Positions 34,123 to 44,782 of a stretch of 64,000 nucleotides of DNA are shown piece after piece (position 1 is the stretch's first letter; every line of letters begins with the position of its first letter). Made by a program: the position numbers and the translations under genes. This DNA is from Bacteroidales bacterium UBA4772 (GTDB lineage Bacteria > Bacteroidota > Bacteroidia > Bacteroidales > VadinHA17): NCBI GenBank assembly GCA_002403305.1, contig DHHM01000016.1:24574-88573 (forward strand). Direction: 5' to 3'. The notes under the pieces are model-generated. The model made no database searches and was not told where the DNA came from. It worked only from the letters and a program-made list of their open reading frames with translations.

Positions 34123-34312
34123 ATGAAACTTGCATGAGCAGTAACTCACAAAAGGAGTTTATTATTTAATTTCGTGCAAGTTCCTTTAAGCCGATGAAAT
34201 AAACATGTTATTATCAAATGAAACTTGCATGAGCAGTAACTCACACCGGAAAATGATTATATTTCTTCATGTAAGTTCCATTAGACCAATAAAATAATAA
34301 TCAATTAGCCTA
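34123..34312 (+). repeat. Two tandem 95-bp direct repeats, each with an inverted repeat, abutting a start codon
   Basis: Copy 1 is 34123-34217 and copy 2 is 34218-34312, ending one base before the lipoprotein ATG. The first 28 bp are identical; the rest has diverged except around the right arm. Each copy can form a long hairpin: ATGAAACTTGCATGA pairs with (T)CGTGCAAGTTCC in copy 1 and TCATGTAAGTTCCAT in copy 2. The left arm also contains a four-codon reading frame (Met-Lys-Leu-Ala-stop). This fills the 305-bp gap between the four-TM gene and the lipoprotein. Function unknown. Confidence 0.85.
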
Positions 34313-34543
34313 ATGAAAAGAAAGATTGCATATATCGCCTCCCTCATTCTGACGGCAAGCCTCCTGACATCATGTGAGATGCTGGGCGACAACTGCCAGA
34401 TATGTCACCAGGTAACATATGACAACGGTAATCCGGTCAACTACGGTGATGAAACAGAACTTTGCGGAGACGAACTCTTCGCCGTGAAGGCCAATCCGGA
34501 AACTACTGTCGGCTCTGTCACCATCAGATGGGTATGCTATTAA
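34313..34543 (+). CDS. Small lipoprotein with four conserved-looking cysteines
   Basis: 76 residues: lipoprotein signal with lipobox LLTSC (Cys21), leaving a mature part of 56 residues. It contains CQICH (residues 28-32), which fits the CxxCH heme-attachment pattern, plus ELCGDEL (Cys51) and the ending RWVCY (Cys75). The Cys spacing resembles small disulfide-bonded lipoproteins common in Bacteroidota, so heme binding is only a possibility. Likely outer-membrane or periplasmic. It is preceded by the 2 x 95-bp repeat leader. Confidence 0.7.
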   Translation: MKRKIAYIASLILTASLLTSCEMLGDNCQICHQVTYDNGNPVNYGDETELCGDELFAVKANPETTVGSVTIRWVCY

Positions 34544-34673
34544 AAGGGCCCCGCAGCTCATTATCTGAATGTTAACATACTGCTTATTTTTTGTTTAAAA
34601 GTTGTTGTTAATAAGTTGTTCCTAAAGTTGACATTTGGAACAGAATTCTTTAATCTTGTTAGCCTCCGCCGGA

Positions 34674-34681
34674 TATTTTTG
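34674..34681 (+). promoter_or_regulatory. -7 promoter element of the response-regulator gene
   Basis: TATTTTTG fits TAnnTTTG and lies 41 bp before the ATG at 34723. A CTTG 15 bp upstream is a weak -33 candidate. Confidence 0.35.
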
Positions 34682-34722
34682 TGATGAGTTCGGAACATTA
34701 ACCCCGGGTTCAATTATAAAAG

Positions 34723-35127
34723 ATGCTTGATATTACTGGCAAACGGATTGCGATCGTTGAGGACGATGCTGCATCACTGAAGTATTACGAAACACTGTTA
34801 AAGGATTCCGGCGCTGTCATCTCCGTTTACCGTAACGGAAGGGAGTTTGTCGATGCGGTTACCTCAGGCAGGGAAAATTTTGAACTCATATTCATGGATT
34901 TTCTCGTTCCCCTTGTCAACGGCATAGAATGCACCAGGGCCTTCCGGCAGGTAAACAAGTCGGCACCCGTTATCCTCATCACCGCATACTATTCCGAGCA
35001 GACCAGAAATGAGGCTTATATAGCAGGTTGCACCGAGTACAACCTCAAGCCGGTCTTTCCCGATAAGATCCACATGATTCTGGAGAAGTATCTCTCCCCG
35101 CGGCCTGCATATCAGTCATACGACTGA
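34723..35127 (+). CDS. Single-domain response regulator (receiver only)
   Basis: 134-residue CheY-like receiver domain with nothing after it. The acidic pocket is IAIVEDDAASL, the phosphoacceptor Asp59 is in FELIFMDFLVPLVNG, the Thr/Ser switch is in VILITAY and the conserved lysine is in YNLKPV. It would be phosphorylated by a histidine kinase encoded elsewhere; no kinase or output domain is adjacent. Its stop is followed by the CAGTC heptamer tract, and the next gene converges on it. Confidence 0.88.
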   Translation: MLDITGKRIAIVEDDAASLKYYETLLKDSGAVISVYRNGREFVDAVTSGRENFELIFMDFLVPLVNGIECTRAFRQVNKSAPVILITAYYSEQTRNEAYIAGCTEYNLKPVFPDKIHMILEKYLSPRPAYQSYD

Positions 35128-35131
35128 GGTT

Positions 35132-35226
35132 CAGTCCACAGTCGGCAGTCGGCAGTCGGCAGTCCACAGTCGGCAGTCGGCAGTCGGCAGTCTGACAATA
35201 GCGACTGAGGACTGAAGACTGAAGAC
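35132..35226. repeat. CAGTC-based heptamer repeat with inverted copies between convergent genes
   Basis: The tract holds two copies of a 28-bp unit (starting at 35132 and 35160) made of CAGTCCA and CAGTCGG heptamers, then after a short spacer several inverted GACTG units (35202-35226). Direct and inverted units can pair into a long imperfect stem. It fills the gap between the response regulator and the DUF2723 gene and may act as a bidirectional terminator or be a slippage-prone intergenic repeat. Confidence 0.85.
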
Positions 35227-35229
35227 TGG

Positions 35230-38200
35230 CTACTGCCTTAGCGCCATATATTTGGCATATAGTTCATTGAACCCTGCATTAAGCTCTTCGGCGAGATCAG
35301 TCTCACCGTAGTCATAGCAGGTCTGTATCAGCGGTGAAACTATCTGGAGTGTGATAACAATCTCCTGTTCCGCGTACAGGGCAACGGAGGGCACCTGATT
35401 TATCAGGTATTCAGCACGACTGAAATAATAGTCTGCCAGGCCTCGGGCAAGCTCATTGGCCTTCTCTCTTTTCCCGGCAGCAAAACAGACAGATATTGTC
35501 TCCGGCATATAAAAATCATATCCCAGCTTTTCTGTCGGGAAAAGTTCCAGGCATCTGTCAATGACAGCCGAAGCCCTGACGGTGTCTCCCTCCTCAAGCA
35601 AGGCTCCGGCCAGCCTGGCATGGTTGAGCCTTGCCCGCACCACAGTGAGAGTGCGCTTGTGGTAGTAATCTATGTTAACATCCGGGTCTGCAGCACCGCC
35701 CCAGACAAATTTGTTCATCATGTTATCGTACAGGATGTCTGTATTTATACGGCCGTAATCGAGCCTTCCCCTGTTGACTCCCTTCACCGGCACCAGTCTG
35801 TAGGCAATGCCTTCCAGCTGGAAATATTCCTCCAGTCCCATGGCATCGTCATGCTGTCCGGCCACAAAATATATCGGTCGCTCCCAGTCGTTGTGGGCAA
35901 TGATATCGAGGACCATCAGCTGGCTCTTCATCAGCCACTGGCCTTTGAGGTTGATATCTATGTATGGCACTATTCTGTCTGCATCCTCTGGCCTGACGGT
36001 TCCGTTGGCCACCACTTTGGCCGAATCAACCGGGATGCGTATGGTACGTGTTGGGATATAATAAATCTCCTCACCGTACATTTTGAGTTTTGACACTTCG
36101 CTGCCGCTGTTGATGAACCTCATCACCTCCTTTGCCGTTGCCGGCTCTTTGACGCGTTCGAATACCGCCACCTGGTTGTTTACCCCGTCATAGTACAGTT
36201 TCTTGGGCAGGCTTATGGGCAGCGGTTCGGAGCTGTATGCCTTCATCTTCATCTGGTCAATATACCAGTCGGTGTTGAGCAGCATCAGGTTGCACACCCG
36301 CACATCGGTACGCATGCCTTCCACCTCCTGGGCATACCACAGCGGGAAGGTGTCGTTGTCGCCGCCGGTAAATATCACCGCCTGCGGGGCGCATGAGTGG
36401 AGGTAGTTGAATGCCACATCCCGGGCAAGGTACCTCCCCGACCTGTCATGGTCATCCCAGTTCTCGGCAGCCATCAGTGCCGGGACGGCGGCAAAGGCAA
36501 TGACGGTGGCGGCGATGGCTGCGGGCTTCTCAGTCACCGCCTTTCGCAACAGCTCATAAAGTGCCAGTACGCCCATGCCTATCCAGATGGTGAAGGCATA
36601 GAACGAAGCAGCATATGCATAATCGCGCTCGCGCGGCTGGTTGGGAGACTGGTTGAGGTATACCACAATGGCTATCCCGGTCATCACGAAGAGCAGCGAC
36701 ACTATCCACCAGTTGCGCACATCACGGTTGAAGTGCCACAGGAAGCCGGCAAGGCCCAGCAGCAGCGGCAGCAGGAAATAAGTGTTGCGCGAGGGATGGT
36801 TCCTCATGTCATCAGGCATATCCTTCAGTGAGCCTGTCCTTGGTGCGTCAATAAAGTTTATTCCGGTGATCCAGTTGCCGTTCACCGGTCCCCCGAGGTG
36901 CTGTATGTCATTCTGACGGCCGCTGAAGTTCCACATGAAGTACCGGAAGTACATAACCCCGAACTGGTACCGGAACATGAACTTCAGGTTCTGTCCGAAG
37001 GTAGGCACACGCAGGGTAGTCGGCTCTCCCGACTGCGGGTCGGTGACAGTGACCGCCTTTCCCCCGGTGCCGGCATACTCTTCATAAACCCTCCTGTGAT
37101 CAGGTGCTTCGCTCCACATCCTGGGCAGGAAAGTCACGAACCTCTCATCATACTCGCGCTCGGTGGCACGGTTGGTGATCACATATTTGCCGTCAACAGG
37201 ATTATAGGTAGGCTTACCCTTCGTATAATCGGTTATGGGGGCATTGTAATAAGGACCGGTAAAGAGGGGACGCTGGCCGTACTGCTCGCGGTTGAGGTAA
37301 TAAAGCAGTGCGAATGGGTTTGACGGGTTATTCTCATTCATGGGGGTATTTGCCGTTGATCTGATGACTATGGTGGCAAACGACGAATACCCTATAACGA
37401 TGACGGTCATCGCCGTCAGGATGGTGTTAAGCGCCACACGCTGACGCGTTGAGAGGTACCATGCACCGTAGATGAGCAGGGCAAGGAAGAGGAGGTTTGC
37501 CGCCAGTGAGTCTGTCAGCAGCCACATGCCCGACAGCAGAAGTGTCACCGCCGCCAGCAGGAACCCCTTTCTGCCGTCACGGTGGGTAAAGGAGTACCAT
37601 ACCGAGAGGATCAGTGCAGTGACAAAAAGGAGCAGGTGAATGACCATGCCGCTGTTGAAGGGCATGCCCAGGCTGTTTACAAAGAAGAGTTCAAACTTCG
37701 AGGTGACCCTGAAGATCCCCGGTATAATGCCGTACATTATCAGTACCAGCAAAATCACTGATACACCGGCAGATGCTGCCAGTCCCTTCCATGAGAACTG
37801 ATACTTGCGGAAATACCAGACAAATACTATTGCCGGTATTGCCAGCAGATTTAGCAGGTGCACCCCTATTGAGAGCCCCATCATAAAGGCAATGAGTATA
37901 ATCCACCTGTCAGCATGGGGCTCATCGGCCTCATCCTCCCATTTGAGAATGGCCCAGAAGACCAGTGCGGTGAAGAGTGAAGAGGTGGCATAGACCTCGC
38001 CCTCAACGGCTGAGAACCAGAATGTGTCAGAAAAGGCATAGGCCATGGCGCCCGTCAGTCCGGCACCGAGAACGGCGATGATCCTGCCGGGGGTATAATC
38101 AGACTCCTGCTTCAGGAAGATCCTGCGTGCAAGATGGGTGACGGTCCAGAAGAGAAACAGTATTGTCAGTGCACTGGCGAGTCCTGACATGGCATTGATC

Positions 38201-38436
38201 ATCATTGCCACCCTGGAGACATCACCGCCGGCAAAATTGGCAAAGAACCGGCCGAGGATCATGAAGAAGGGAGCCCCGGGCGGATGCCCGACCTCAAGCT
38301 TAAAAGCAGAAGCGATGAACTCTCCGCAGTCCCACAGACTGGTTGTCGGCTCCAGGGTCATAAGGTATGTGACCGCCGCAACGGCAAAAGCCGTCCAGCC
38401 GAGTATATTATCCCAAAGCCTGAATTTTTTTACCAT
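35230..38436 (-). CDS. DUF2723 polytopic membrane protein (glycosyltransferase C-like) with TPR-like tail
   Basis: 1068 residues from the ATG at 38434-38436 (MVKKFRLWDN; the longer frame adds an unlikely polar leader). The DUF2723 signature TTSLWDCGEFIASAFKLEVGHPPGAP carries the acidic residues shared with GT-C mannosyltransferase-like enzymes. About twelve membrane helices are split by a large periplasmic loop (residues about 380-530). The C-terminal third is soluble and ends in TPR-like helices. The family is almost confined to Bacteroidota and is presumed to transfer sugars to proteins or lipids in the periplasm; this is not proven. Divergent from the gene at 38544. Confidence 0.85.
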   Translation of the reverse strand: MVKKFRLWDNILGWTAFAVAAVTYLMTLEPTTSLWDCGEFIASAFKLEVGHPPGAPFFMILGRFFANFAGGDVSRVAMMINAMSGLASALTILFLFWTVTHLARRIFLKQESDYTPGRIIAVLGAGLTGAMAYAFSDTFWFSAVEGEVYATSSLFTALVFWAILKWEDEADEPHADRWIILIAFMMGLSIGVHLLNLLAIPAIVFVWYFRKYQFSWKGLAASAGVSVILLVLIMYGIIPGIFRVTSKFELFFVNSLGMPFNSGMVIHLLLFVTALILSVWYSFTHRDGRKGFLLAAVTLLLSGMWLLTDSLAANLLFLALLIYGAWYLSTRQRVALNTILTAMTVIVIGYSSFATIVIRSTANTPMNENNPSNPFALLYYLNREQYGQRPLFTGPYYNAPITDYTKGKPTYNPVDGKYVITNRATEREYDERFVTFLPRMWSEAPDHRRVYEEYAGTGGKAVTVTDPQSGEPTTLRVPTFGQNLKFMFRYQFGVMYFRYFMWNFSGRQNDIQHLGGPVNGNWITGINFIDAPRTGSLKDMPDDMRNHPSRNTYFLLPLLLGLAGFLWHFNRDVRNWWIVSLLFVMTGIAIVVYLNQSPNQPRERDYAYAASFYAFTIWIGMGVLALYELLRKAVTEKPAAIAATVIAFAAVPALMAAENWDDHDRSGRYLARDVAFNYLHSCAPQAVIFTGGDNDTFPLWYAQEVEGMRTDVRVCNLMLLNTDWYIDQMKMKAYSSEPLPISLPKKLYYDGVNNQVAVFERVKEPATAKEVMRFINSGSEVSKLKMYGEEIYYIPTRTIRIPVDSAKVVANGTVRPEDADRIVPYIDINLKGQWLMKSQLMVLDIIAHNDWERPIYFVAGQHDDAMGLEEYFQLEGIAYRLVPVKGVNRGRLDYGRINTDILYDNMMNKFVWGGAADPDVNIDYYHKRTLTVVRARLNHARLAGALLEEGDTVRASAVIDRCLELFPTEKLGYDFYMPETISVCFAAGKREKANELARGLADYYFSRAEYLINQVPSVALYAEQEIVITLQIVSPLIQTCYDYGETDLAEELNAGFNELYAKYMALRQ

Positions 38437-41400
38437 AACTCTCTCTTTTCCATTTGCCGGTAATACCGCACGAAAATAATAAGATTTTGGAGTGGCGCGG
38501 TGGATATCAGCCATTTTTGGTATTTTTGAAGAAACCGCCCTGCATGAGGAAATTCATTATTCTGCTCTTAGTCAGCATCATAACTGCTACGGGTGCTGTA
38601 GCGCAGTATTATGATACGGGGCAGGATCCGGCCTCACTGCGGTGGCGTCAGATACGCACTCCCCATTTCCGCGTCATCTTTCCCGTGGATTTTGCCGACG
38701 GTGCCGCGGAATATGCACGGCTGCTGGAGGATTCATACAGCAGGCTCTCCCACCTCTATCCTGATGCCAACGTCTCCGTTCCGGTTATCATCCACAGCCA
38801 CTCTATGCTCTCAAACGGCTATGTGAGCTGGGCTCCTCGCAGGATGGAACTCTATCCTATCCCGGGCCAGGATAACCTGCCGATGTCTCCTGCCCGGCAG
38901 CTTGCTGTGCATGAGACTGCCCACGTCCTTCAGCTGGCATCACTAAACAGGAGAGGGCTGGGGAGGGCAGTATGGTACCTCCTGGGAGAACAGGCTGTCG
39001 GGCTGAGTGCCGTGGAGATACCCATGTGGGCCTTTGAAGGCGACGCCGTCTATGCCGAGACGGTCACAGGAGTGTCAGGCCGGGGCCGCAGCAACGCCTT
39101 CATACAGGAGGCCCGGGCACTGGCGGCCGGCCCCGGTGGCATCTACGGGTATGACAAGATGCTGGCGGGATCGTACAGACACTTCACACCTGACCATTAC
39201 GTCTTCGGATACCTCATGATGAATCATCTTCACAACACCGACAGCAGCGCATGGATCACCGCCGTCAGGAAGGTGTCGTCAGGCTATCCCTTCAATCCCG
39301 TCAACAGGAGCCTCAGACAGGTTGCGGGACTTACCAAAAAGAGTCTTTATGATTCTGTTTTCGCGACGCTGGAGAGACGGTGGCGGGAGTCAGAGAGCCA
39401 CCACGGCTACACCGGTTATCCTGCGCTGAACCTCCCGGCCCGAAGAGACCACGTGAACCACTATATACCCCACCGCACAGCTGACGGCACCATTATCTCA
39501 CTCAAAAGCTCCATGTCCGCCCCCACAAAATTTGTGATCACTGATGAAAGTGGTGGTAAAGAGCATGTTCTGACCACCACCGGTTATATTTATCCCTATA
39601 TTTTCTCGTATAATGACAGTACTGTAGTATGGTCAGAACTGCACCGCGACATCCGGTGGGACAACCGCGATTACTCTGTCATCAAGAAGATGAGCCTGGA
39701 TGGCGGAGGGATGGAGCAGCTCACCCGGCGCTCCCGTTACAGTGCCCCCGATCTCTCGCCCGATGGAAGAACCATTGTGGCGGTCTCAACCACTCCTGAG
39801 CTGCGATGCTCCCTGGTATTTCTCGATGCCTTCACGGGCGAAGTGCTGATGGACCTGGTACCTCCTGAAAACCTCTTCCTGCAGCGGCCGGCATGGTCAT
39901 CCGACGGCAGTGCCGTGACGGTGGTGACACTCAGCGACAGGGGAGAAGGCATCCGTACCTACCGGCCGACAGGCAAGCGATGGAAGGTGAACATGGAAGA
40001 GAGTAATACAGATATCATCCAGGCGGAGATTTACAATGACACCCTCTTTTTCCTGGCCCAGGGCGACGGCTCTGACAACATCTACCGCATCACCAATGAC
40101 ACCGTCGTCACCCGTGTCACAAGGTCGCGCTACGGTATATCAGGCTTTTCAATATCCGACGGAGAGATTCTCTTTTCGGATTACACTACGGACGGCTTTG
40201 TAATTGCCTCGGAGAAGAGCTCTGCCGATGCGGGAGAGCCGTCGGGCAGCATGTACGGCGTCATCCCTGACCCTGCACCTTTTCCGTCAGCCGACGCGGG
40301 AGAACCGGCATGGGCCGGTCGTGGTGTCACCAATGATGAGGCTGCCTCAGCAGGAGATACTGCAAGCAAACAGTATAGCGTCATCCCCGCTACGGCTCAG
40401 GCAGCCCCTGATGACAAAACGGACAGGTCTTATTTTCAAATGCCTGAGTCAGAACCTTACAGTAAGCTTGCCAATCTCTTCAACTTTCACAGCTGGTTTC
40501 CATTTTACGGAGACCTTGACCTTATCACGACAGACCCGACGAGCATCAGGCCGGGGGTTACGCTGATGTCACAGAACCACCTGAGCACCCTGATAACCAC
40601 CGTGGGATATGAATACAGCGACGAGACCCACCGTCTTCATACAGGTATAATATGGAGCGGATGGCACCCCGTGATAGAGGCTGACATAGCCTTCGGGGGT
40701 GACCGGATAATCAGAAAGGACACTGCCTCCCGACCTGATCCTTCCGATATCAAAGGTGACATAACCGTCAATGCCAGCATCTATGACCAGCTCTGGTTTG
40801 CCTACGGGAAGTTCAGACAGCTTCTGATGCCTGCACTCTATGTCAGTTACCGCAACGCCTATACATATATCAGTGAGGAGCATGGGTACGACAGGGGATT
40901 TGCCTTCGTCACCGGCAGGCTTTACTTTTCCAACACCTTCCGGGTGGCATACCGTGACATCAACCCCAGGTGGGGGCAGGTAGCAGATCTCAGGGTGACC
41001 TCAGCCCCGCTGGACAGGGACCTCTACGGCACCAGGAAATATGCCGGGGGAACACTCTATCTCCCCGGCATCTTCAGGAACCACAGCCTGGTGCTCAGGG
41101 CCGGGTACGAAGACCAGTCGCCCTTCGGTAAGATGCTCTACGGTAATGCCCTGTCATATCCAAGGGGATATAATGAAACAGTCGTGTCGGAAAAGCTCAT
41201 CTCCCTCTCAGCAGACTACACCATGCCTCTCTTCTACCCTGACCTGGCGGTGGGCAGCCTGCTATATCTCAAGAGAATAAGAGGCTCGGCATTCTATGAC
41301 GCCTCAAGAGGGGAAAACACCTACAACTACGGATCAGGGAGCTATGCAGGAGGACTCACCGGATACAGTTCATTCGGCACCGAGCTGCTTGCAGATTTTT

Positions 41401-41489
41401 ATCTTCTCCGGTTTCCGTTCGAGATAAGCGCAGGAGCCACTGCCGGTTATATCCCCTCGCAGGAGCGCTTTTTCATCAACGGCACTGTC

Positions 41490-42932
<1,443 letters not shown>

Positions 42933-42937
42933 CAGCC

Positions 42938-43189
42938 TCAGCTTTGCCTGACGGCATCGGCGAGGAGGATGATCCTGTTTTTCTTCACCTCGATGAGGCC
43001 GCCGGTGATCTCAAAGTGCTGAACGGTCCCCTGTTCGTCGGCCAGGGTGACGGTACCTGCGTCAAGGGTGGAGATGATGGGAGCATGGTCCTTAAGCACC
43101 TGGAACGATCCCTTTCTGCCGGGCACCGTCACCGACTGAATATCTCCTGAATATACCTTGCTGTCGGGTGTTATTATCTCGATCTTCAC
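42938..43189 (-). CDS. atpC: F-type ATP synthase epsilon subunit, short form
   Basis: 83 residues, only the N-terminal beta-sandwich of epsilon: EIITPDSKVYSGDIQSVTVPG, FQVLKDHAPIISTLDAGTV and HFEITGGLIEVKKNRIILLADA. The C-terminal two-helix domain that inhibits ATP hydrolysis in E. coli and Bacillus (total length about 135) is absent, as in other Bacteroidota. It is part of the F1 central stalk. The gene follows atpD at 18 bp. Confidence 0.93.
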   Translation of the reverse strand: MKIEIITPDSKVYSGDIQSVTVPGRKGSFQVLKDHAPIISTLDAGTVTLADEQGTVQHFEITGGLIEVKKNRIILLADAVRQS

Positions 43190-43207
43190 TTACCTGTCTG
43201 TTTGTCA

Positions 43208-44716
43208 TTACCTGCTTTCTGCAAGCAGCTTTTCTCCCTTCTCAATGGCATCTTCAATCTTCCCGACAAGCATGAATGCCGCCTCCGGGTACTGGTCCAC
43301 CTCACCGTCCATGATCATGTTGAATCCGCGTATCGTATCTTCAATTGACACCAGTTCGCCGGGTATGTTGGTGAACTGCTCGGCCACATGGAAGGGCTGC
43401 GACAGGAACCGCTGCACCCTTCGTGCACGGTGCACCGCCAGTTTATCCTCCTCGGAGAGTTCGTCCATCCCCAGGATGGCGATGATATCCTGCAGCTCAT
43501 TGTATCTCTGGAGTATCTCCTTGACCCTCTGGGCACAGTTATAGTGCTCCTCGCCCACAACCTCGGGTGTAAGGATCCTGGAGGTCGAGTCAAGAGGGTC
43601 GACGGCAGGATAGATACCCAGCTCCGATATCTTACGGTTGAGTACCGTAGTTGCATCTAGGTGGGCAAAGGTGGTTGCCGGTGCGGGGTCAGTGAGGTCA
43701 TCTGCCGGCACGTAAACAGCCTGCACGGAGGTGATGGAACCGTGGCGTGTGGAGGTGATCCTCTCCTGCATGACCCCCATCTCCGTGGCCAGCGTGGGCT
43801 GGTATCCCACGGCTGAGGGCATGCGGCCGAGCAGCGCCGACACCTCCGAGCCTGCCTGGGTGAAGCGGAAGACGTTATCCATGAAGAAGAGTATGTCGCG
43901 GCCTGTGCCGTCACCCTCACCGTCACGGAAATACTCTGCCACGGAGAGGCCTGAGAGGGCCACGCGTGCACGCGCTCCGGGAGGCTCGTTCATCTGTCCG
44001 AATACCAGTGCCAGCTTTGACTCCAGCAGTGCCTCACGGTCTACCAGGTCAAGGTCCCATCCGCCTTTCTCCATATCTTCCATGAACTCCTTGCCGTAGT
44101 TAATGACATTAGCTTCAAGCATCTCGCGCAGGAGGTCGTTGCCCTCCCTGGTGCGCTCGCCCACGCCGGCGAAGACCGAGAGGCCCGAGTATGATTTTGC
44201 AATGTTGTTTATCAGCTCAAGGATCACCACTGTCTTGCCCACGCCGGCACCGCCGAAGAGACCTATCTTCCCTCCCTTGGAATAGGGCTCTATCAGGTCA
44301 ATGACCTTGATACCGGTGTAGAGTACCTCCTTCTCTGTCGACAGGTCTTCATATTTTGGTGGTTTGCGGTGGATAGGATAGCCTCCCTTCTTGTCAAGTG
44401 GACCGATACCGTCTATGGGCATGCCGGTGACATTCATCAGGCGGCCCCTGATCTGGTCTCCGATCGGCATGACTATCGGCTGTCCCGTGGCCACCACCTC
44501 CGTTCCGCGCTGCAGGCCGTCAGTAGAATCCATGGCTATGGCCCTGACGGTTTTCTCACCTATATGCTGCTGACATTCGACCACCAGTACCGACCCGTCG
44601 GGACGGGTTATCTCCAGAGCATCAAGGATATTGGGCATCTCTGTACCGACTGTCTCAAAGGTTACATCAACCACAGGCCCGATGACCTGACTTATCACTC
44701 CTGTTACTTTTGCCAT
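43208..44716 (-). CDS. atpD: F-type ATP synthase beta subunit
   Basis: 502-residue catalytic F1 beta subunit. Visible landmarks are the Walker A loop GGAGVGKTVVILELI, the arginine/glutamate region GVGERTREGNDLLREM, Walker B DILFFMDNVFRFTQAG, and the DELSEEDKLAVHRARRVQRFLSQPF segment that contacts gamma (DELSEED). It makes ATP at three sites in F1. Its placement, with atpC, after the isoprenyl diphosphate synthase gene separates it from the atpB-G genes, with 66 bp between the synthase stop and its ATG. Confidence 0.97.
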   Translation of the reverse strand: MAKVTGVISQVIGPVVDVTFETVGTEMPNILDALEITRPDGSVLVVECQQHIGEKTVRAIAMDSTDGLQRGTEVVATGQPIVMPIGDQIRGRLMNVTGMPIDGIGPLDKKGGYPIHRKPPKYEDLSTEKEVLYTGIKVIDLIEPYSKGGKIGLFGGAGVGKTVVILELINNIAKSYSGLSVFAGVGERTREGNDLLREMLEANVINYGKEFMEDMEKGGWDLDLVDREALLESKLALVFGQMNEPPGARARVALSGLSVAEYFRDGEGDGTGRDILFFMDNVFRFTQAGSEVSALLGRMPSAVGYQPTLATEMGVMQERITSTRHGSITSVQAVYVPADDLTDPAPATTFAHLDATTVLNRKISELGIYPAVDPLDSTSRILTPEVVGEEHYNCAQRVKEILQRYNELQDIIAILGMDELSEEDKLAVHRARRVQRFLSQPFHVAEQFTNIPGELVSIEDTIRGFNMIMDGEVDQYPEAAFMLVGKIEDAIEKGEKLLAESR

Positions 44717-44782
44717 CTCTCTGACTTAAAATATATTCTACTTTACTCTTCTTACCTCGCTCGCCGCATTCACGGCACACTT

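Noticed and set aside
34123..34312. Integron attC sites
   Set aside because: The arms read AACTTGC...GCAAGTT rather than the RYYYAAC/GTTRRRY core, and no integrase or cassette array is present.
34313..34543. Firm assignment as a c-type cytochrome
   Set aside because: CxxCH alone in a protein with two more cysteines and no distal ligand pattern is not enough.
35132..35226. CRISPR array
   Set aside because: The repeats are 7-bp units in 28-bp blocks without unique spacers, and no cas genes are in the window.
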